Below, in pieces: positions 13,396 through 13,527 of a stretch of DNA of 13,527 bases. The notes beneath the pieces are model-generated. The model worked only from the letters and a program-made list of their open reading frames with translations, was not told where the DNA came from and did no database searches. Source of the stretch: Candidatus Fermentibacterota bacterium (GTDB lineage Bacteria > Fermentibacterota > Fermentibacteria > Fermentibacterales > Fermentibacteraceae); contig PDSZ01000043.1 of NCBI GenBank assembly GCA_002748705.1, positions 1 to 13,527 of the forward strand, read 5' to 3'. The position numbers were made by a program, and so were the translations under genes. Position 1 is the stretch's first letter, and each line of letters starts with the position of its first letter.

Positions 13396-13527
13396 ATGAA
13401 TACACAATGTCTGCCCGATAATGGTCAATTGTCACTCGAATTTCAAGGGCTCGGGAAAAGAAAAGTTGAAGCCAGGTTTGATGGTGAATACATTTCATCA
13501 GATGGCGGTGCACTTCTACTCAGGGAG
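13396..13527 (+). CDS. IS1380-family transposase, N-terminal part (cut by window end)
   Basis: Forty-four codons from ATG 13396 to the end of the window. Residues 28-44, FDGEYISSDGGALLLRE, are the N-terminal hallmark of IS1380-type DDE transposases (F.G..L(S/T)SD.G..LLRE). The catalytic residues lie beyond the window. No ordinary Shine-Dalgarno is seen: the bases before the ATG belong to the right arm of a long hairpin, so expression is probably kept low. Whether the element is complete cannot be judged. Confidence 0.85.
   Translation, partial: MNTQCLPDNGQLSLEFQGLGKRKVEARFDGEYISSDGGALLLRE

Noticed and set aside
13071..13421. 116-codon plus-strand frame before the IS1380-type transposase
   Set aside because: It crosses the leader hairpin and overlaps the transposase start in another frame; the product has no domain.

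Overview
The window is bacterial DNA of moderate GC (by eye mid-40s percent, with an AT-rich patch at about 10650-10840). Genes sit on both strands with short operons, AGGAG-type ribosome binding sites and several TTG starts. No rRNA, tRNA or CRISPR array is visible. The broken gene at 6795-7181 ends in a surface-protein tail of the FlgD-Ig/type IX sorting type, which is typical of the Bacteroidetes/FCB group and related candidate phyla. With the TrkA/TrkH pair and the DUF4139 protein this suggests an uncultured FCB-like bacterium; that placement is inference.

Layout. 1-387: 3' end of an IS5-type insertion sequence. 388-709: non-coding, with imperfect short repeats. 710-2850 (minus strand): trkA-trkH potassium uptake operon. 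2851-3381: intergenic, with a 35-bp direct repeat around a possible ThiD-like gene fragment. 3382-4992: DUF4140/DUF4139 (MuiA-like) protein. 4990-5155: a 166-bp MITE. 5161-6783: a complete IS5-type element whose 3' part matches the copy at 1-387. 6795-7181: decapitated sorting-domain gene. 7306-9400: operon of a frameshifted small exported protein, an MFS transporter and a Ser/Lys/Arg-rich single-span protein. 9397-9927 (minus): DNA glycosylase of the UDG superfamily. 9928-10966: gene-poor, with an IS4-type transposase tail. 10967-12016: NAD(P)-dependent oxidoreductase of the diaminopentanoate-dehydrogenase type. 12014-12179: second MITE copy. 12180-12394: stem-loop and palindromes upstream of a carboxymuconolactone-decarboxylase-like gene (12395-12772). 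12773-13395: intergenic, ending in a long hairpin that leads into an IS1380-type transposase cut by the window end.

How it works together. The housekeeping-like parts (K+ uptake, DUF4139 protein, transporter operon, DNA repair) have been interrupted by at least four kinds of mobile DNA: IS5-type, IS4-type remnant, IS1380-type and a TA-targeting MITE. The most striking observation is that both MITE copies sit exactly in the stop codon of the upstream gene. Taking out the element and one TA restores TAG in one gene and TAA in the other, so the element rebuilds a stop where it lands and does not change the protein. I found no clear new defence or biosynthetic system. The best leads are the stop-codon MITE, the basic membrane protein with its transporter, and the palindromes before the CMD gene.
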